64,000 nucleotides of DNA from Streptomyces sp. CB09001. GTDB lineage: Bacteria; Actinomycetota; Actinomycetes; Streptomycetales; Streptomycetaceae. The stretch is taken from contig NZ_CP026730.1 of assembly GCF_003369795.1 (NCBI RefSeq), positions 2,480,001-2,544,000 on the forward strand, in the 5' to 3' direction. This document shows positions 62,155 to 64,000 of this stretch, piece by piece (within the stretch, counting starts at the first letter, position 1; each line of letters begins with the position of its first letter). The notes under the pieces are model-generated. The model had not been told where the DNA came from, did no database searches, and saw nothing but the letters and a program-made list of their open reading frames with translations. The translations under genes were made by a program, and so were the position numbers.

Positions 62155-62934
62155 TCAGCAGGCGGGGACGTCGCCCTTGCCGCTCGCCAGCGCCTTCAGC
62201 GAGTCGACCGCGCCCTCGAGGGTGGTCACCGGGATCAGCCGGAGCCCCTTCGGCAGCTCGGCCCGCGCGTCCGAGCACTCGGCCTTCGGCACCAGGAAGA
62301 CGGTGGCCCCGTCCCGCCGGGCGGCCTGTGTCTTGAGCGGAACCCCGCCGACGGCACCGACCTTGCCGCCGTCGGTGATGGTCCCGGTCCCGGCGACGAC
62401 CTTGCCCCCGGTCAGGTCCCCGGCACCGAGCTTGTCGACGATGCCGAGCGAGAACAGCAGGCCTGCGCTGGGCCCGCCGACGTCCTCCAGCCGGAGCTCG
62501 ACGTCGACGCCGTCCTTGTCCATCCGGAGGTACCGGAGCGCGGCCGTGGTGGCCGAGTCCTGGGACTCCTTCATCTGCTCCTGGTTGTACTGCTCGATCT
62601 CGCTCACGTCGTCGCCGCTCGGGTAGACGGCGTCGCGCGGCATCACGGCCCGGTCGGTGTCGAACCAGCTGCTCAGCACGTCCCCGAGACGGATGCTCGC
62701 GTCCGGCCCGGTCGCCTCGATCGTCGTCATCCGCAGCTGGCCGCCGGTGTCGTGCGTCGGCGCGCCGCTGATCGTGATCACCTCGGCGCCCTGGTTCTTC
62801 CCCAGCACGTCGGCCGTCAGCCCCGGCTGCGCCACGGAGAACGGCAGGGGCGCGAACACGGCGGTCGCGAGCAGCGCCACGACGGGCAGACCGCAGAGGG
62901 CGAGGAACTGGGGACGTGTGAGACGAGAGAGCAC
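62155..62934 (-). CDS. YlbL-like S16 protease, no PDZ domain seen
   Basis: Protein of 259 residues with a membrane anchor (FLALCGLPVVALLATAVFAPLPF, about 10-32). The C-terminal half has the Lon-type Ser-Lys dyad: GGPSAGLLFSLGIVDKL (Ser) and GGVPLKTQAARRDGA (Lys). YlbL proteins usually carry a PDZ domain between anchor and protease; no PDZ signature is evident here, and the protein is about 80 residues shorter than typical. It is probably extracytoplasmic. It converges on the importer operon. Confidence 0.85.
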   Translation of the reverse strand: MLSRLTRPQFLALCGLPVVALLATAVFAPLPFSVAQPGLTADVLGKNQGAEVITISGAPTHDTGGQLRMTTIEATGPDASIRLGDVLSSWFDTDRAVMPRDAVYPSGDDVSEIEQYNQEQMKESQDSATTAALRYLRMDKDGVDVELRLEDVGGPSAGLLFSLGIVDKLGAGDLTGGKVVAGTGTITDGGKVGAVGGVPLKTQAARRDGATVFLVPKAECSDARAELPKGLRLIPVTTLEGAVDSLKALASGKGDVPAC

Positions 62935-62991
62935 GGAGTCAATCTAACGTGGCGCGATCCCCTCGGCTCCGACGCCCGGCACGACCCCGTC

Positions 62992-63654
62992 TCACCGCAG
63001 CGCCTCCGCCACCTCCCGGGCGGCGTGCTTCACGCGTTCGCCGACTCGTTCGGGGACGACGTCTGCCAGCATGACGACGCCGACGCTGCCCTCCACTCCC
63101 GTGACGCCGAGCAGGGGCGCCGCCGCTCCGCAGGCGCCGGCTTCCAGTTCGCCGTGGGTGAGGGTGTAGCCGGGGTCGTCCACGGCCTCACCGCCGGTGG
63201 GCCGGGGCGGCTGGCGGGCGGCCAGGATCGCCTTGCCCGCGGCGCCCCGTTCCAGGGGGTGGCGGAAGCCCGCGCGGTAGGCGACGTGGTAGTCGGTCCA
63301 GGTCGGCTCCACGACCGCGACGGCCAGCGCCTCCGCGCCGTCCACCAGGGTCAGGTGGGCCGTCGCCCCGATGTCCTCGGCCAGTGCGCGCAGGGCCGGC
63401 ATGGCGGCCTCGCGGACGAGGGGGTGCACCTGGCGGCCCAGGCCCAGTACGCCGAGGCCGACGCGGGCACGGCCGCCCAGGTCGCGGCGTACGAGTGCGT
63501 GCTGCTCCAGCGTGGCGAGCAACCGGTACACGACGGTCCGGTTGACGCCCAGTTTGTGGGACAGCTCGGTGACGGTCAGCCCGTGGTCCGTATCGGCCAG
63601 CAGTTTGAGGACCCGCAGTCCCCGGTCGAGCGTCTGAGAGGTCTCCGCGGTCAC
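62992..63654 (-). CDS. IclR-family transcriptional regulator
   Basis: Regulator of 220 residues. The winged helix-turn-helix reads TLDRGLRVLKLLADTDHGLTVTELSHKLGVNRTVVYRLLATLEQH, then an IclR effector domain (TDYHVAYRAGFRHPLERGAAGKAIL). GTG at 63654 is supported by AAGGAG 8 bases upstream; GTG at 63663 is an alternative. Its targets are unknown; it lies upstream of a Lon-fold protease on the same strand. Confidence 0.92.
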   Translation of the reverse strand: MTAETSQTLDRGLRVLKLLADTDHGLTVTELSHKLGVNRTVVYRLLATLEQHALVRRDLGGRARVGLGVLGLGRQVHPLVREAAMPALRALAEDIGATAHLTLVDGAEALAVAVVEPTWTDYHVAYRAGFRHPLERGAAGKAILAARQPPRPTGGEAVDDPGYTLTHGELEAGACGAAAPLLGVTGVEGSVGVVMLADVVPERVGERVKHAAREVAEALR

Positions 63655-63955
63655 GACGCCCACTCCTTAGTGGTGAGGTCGGCGGCCCTCCTCGCGGGGT
63701 ATGCGTCACCGAGTCCCGTCAGTGACGCGCTTCAGAGGCCGCCGATCGGCTGACGGCCCGGCCTTGTCCCGGGCCCAGTCGCTTCACGGCTGCGCTCCGC
63801 GGCGGCGCTGCCACGGGGCGTGCGTAGCGGGACAGTAAAGGACCCGGTTCGCTCAGCGGAAGGCTCCGTCCAGAATCCGGGCGCCAACCGTTATCAACCG
63901 CCTGTGTTTGTCCCGGTACGTACCGCGCACGCCCTCGGCACCGGCGTCCCGCGCG
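63655..63955. other. Intergenic region near the right edge
   Basis: No convincing gene was seen here. It contains the promoter region of the IclR gene and the 3' end region of the gene cut by the window edge. No strong terminator or repeat was recognised. Confidence 0.4.
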
Positions 63956-64000
63956 TCACTTCATCCGCGTGGCCCACTCCTGGACCTTGGCGATGCGCTG
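63956..64000 (-). CDS. C-terminal end of a gene cut by the window edge
   Basis: Only the last 14 codons are inside the window: QRIAKVQEWATRMK and a stop, read on the minus strand. The start and the rest lie beyond the right edge, so the family cannot be assigned. Confidence 0.55.
   Translation of the reverse strand, partial: QRIAKVQEWATRMK

Overview
This is a high-GC, gene-dense window. Its GTG starts, strong purine-rich ribosome sites, conservon, SsgA-like protein, DUF397/DUF5753 pair and DasR-type dre sites together point to a Streptomyces chromosome. From memory, the run rph-nagF-nagE1-nagE2 ... ssgG ... hpd follows the order seen in the core region of S. coelicolor. No complete transposase, integrase, phage gene or CRISPR array was seen. 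The window is therefore mostly conserved chromosome with small accessory patches.

Layout. 0.1-1.6 kb: DUF5753 regulator, DUF397 partner and a small unknown gene. 1.6-4.1 kb: two membrane-anchored XRE regulators (one with a DUF2690 exterior, one with a peptidoglycan-binding exterior) beside a secreted peptidoglycan-binding protein. 4.5-7.2 kb: divergent SDR/MerR pair around a perfect palindrome, a block of 20-bp tandem repeats, a GNAT acetyltransferase and a small membrane protein. 7.4-10.1 kb: a 908-residue repeat protein of unknown function with an LQxxAGN-type N-terminal motif. 10.2-11.9 kb: divergent NmrA-like reductase/TetR pair. 12.4-18.1 kb: a conservon (cvnA-B-C-D) followed by two cytochromes P450; the first lacks the ExxR motif. 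18.1-28.8 kb: AhpD-like protein, alpha/beta hydrolase, VOC protein, MFS transporter, DUF445 protein, SGNH hydrolase, DUF1707 protein and a three-gene ABC-2 exporter.

29-35 kb: class A penicillin-binding protein, a SugE-type exporter behind a guanidine-III riboswitch, GroES-like protein, DUF3618 protein, peroxiredoxin, tRNA-Leu(UAG), RdgB, a probable lipoprotein and RNase PH. 35-39 kb: the N-acetylglucosamine PTS genes nagF, nagE1 and nagE2 with dre operators. 39-42 kb: the CysM-CysO-Mec cysteine pathway with a Cys-containing leader peptide. 42-50 kb: amino acid permease, DUF2017 protein, ClpS, NAD salvage genes pncB/pncA and a secreted M6 metalloprotease. 50-56 kb: two RDD proteins, SsgG, an FAD-linked oxidase and a TPR protein. 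56-63.7 kb: hpd with a divergent Lrp/AsnC regulator, a four-gene OpuC/ProXVW-type osmolyte importer, a Lon-fold YlbL-like protease without a PDZ domain and an IclR regulator. The right edge cuts through a minus-strand gene.

The observations most worth following are the repeat protein at 7.4-10.1 kb, the ExxR-less P450 paired with a normal one in the conservon, the 14-copy tripeptide tract in the conservon GTPase, the apparently leaderless Cys leader ORF before cysO-cysM, the CysO tail that runs two residues past Gly-Gly next to the JAMM protease, and two copies of a dispersed repeat with GGCCTGTCCGGCGGATC-type ends. All family names come from reading the sequence; no database search was run.
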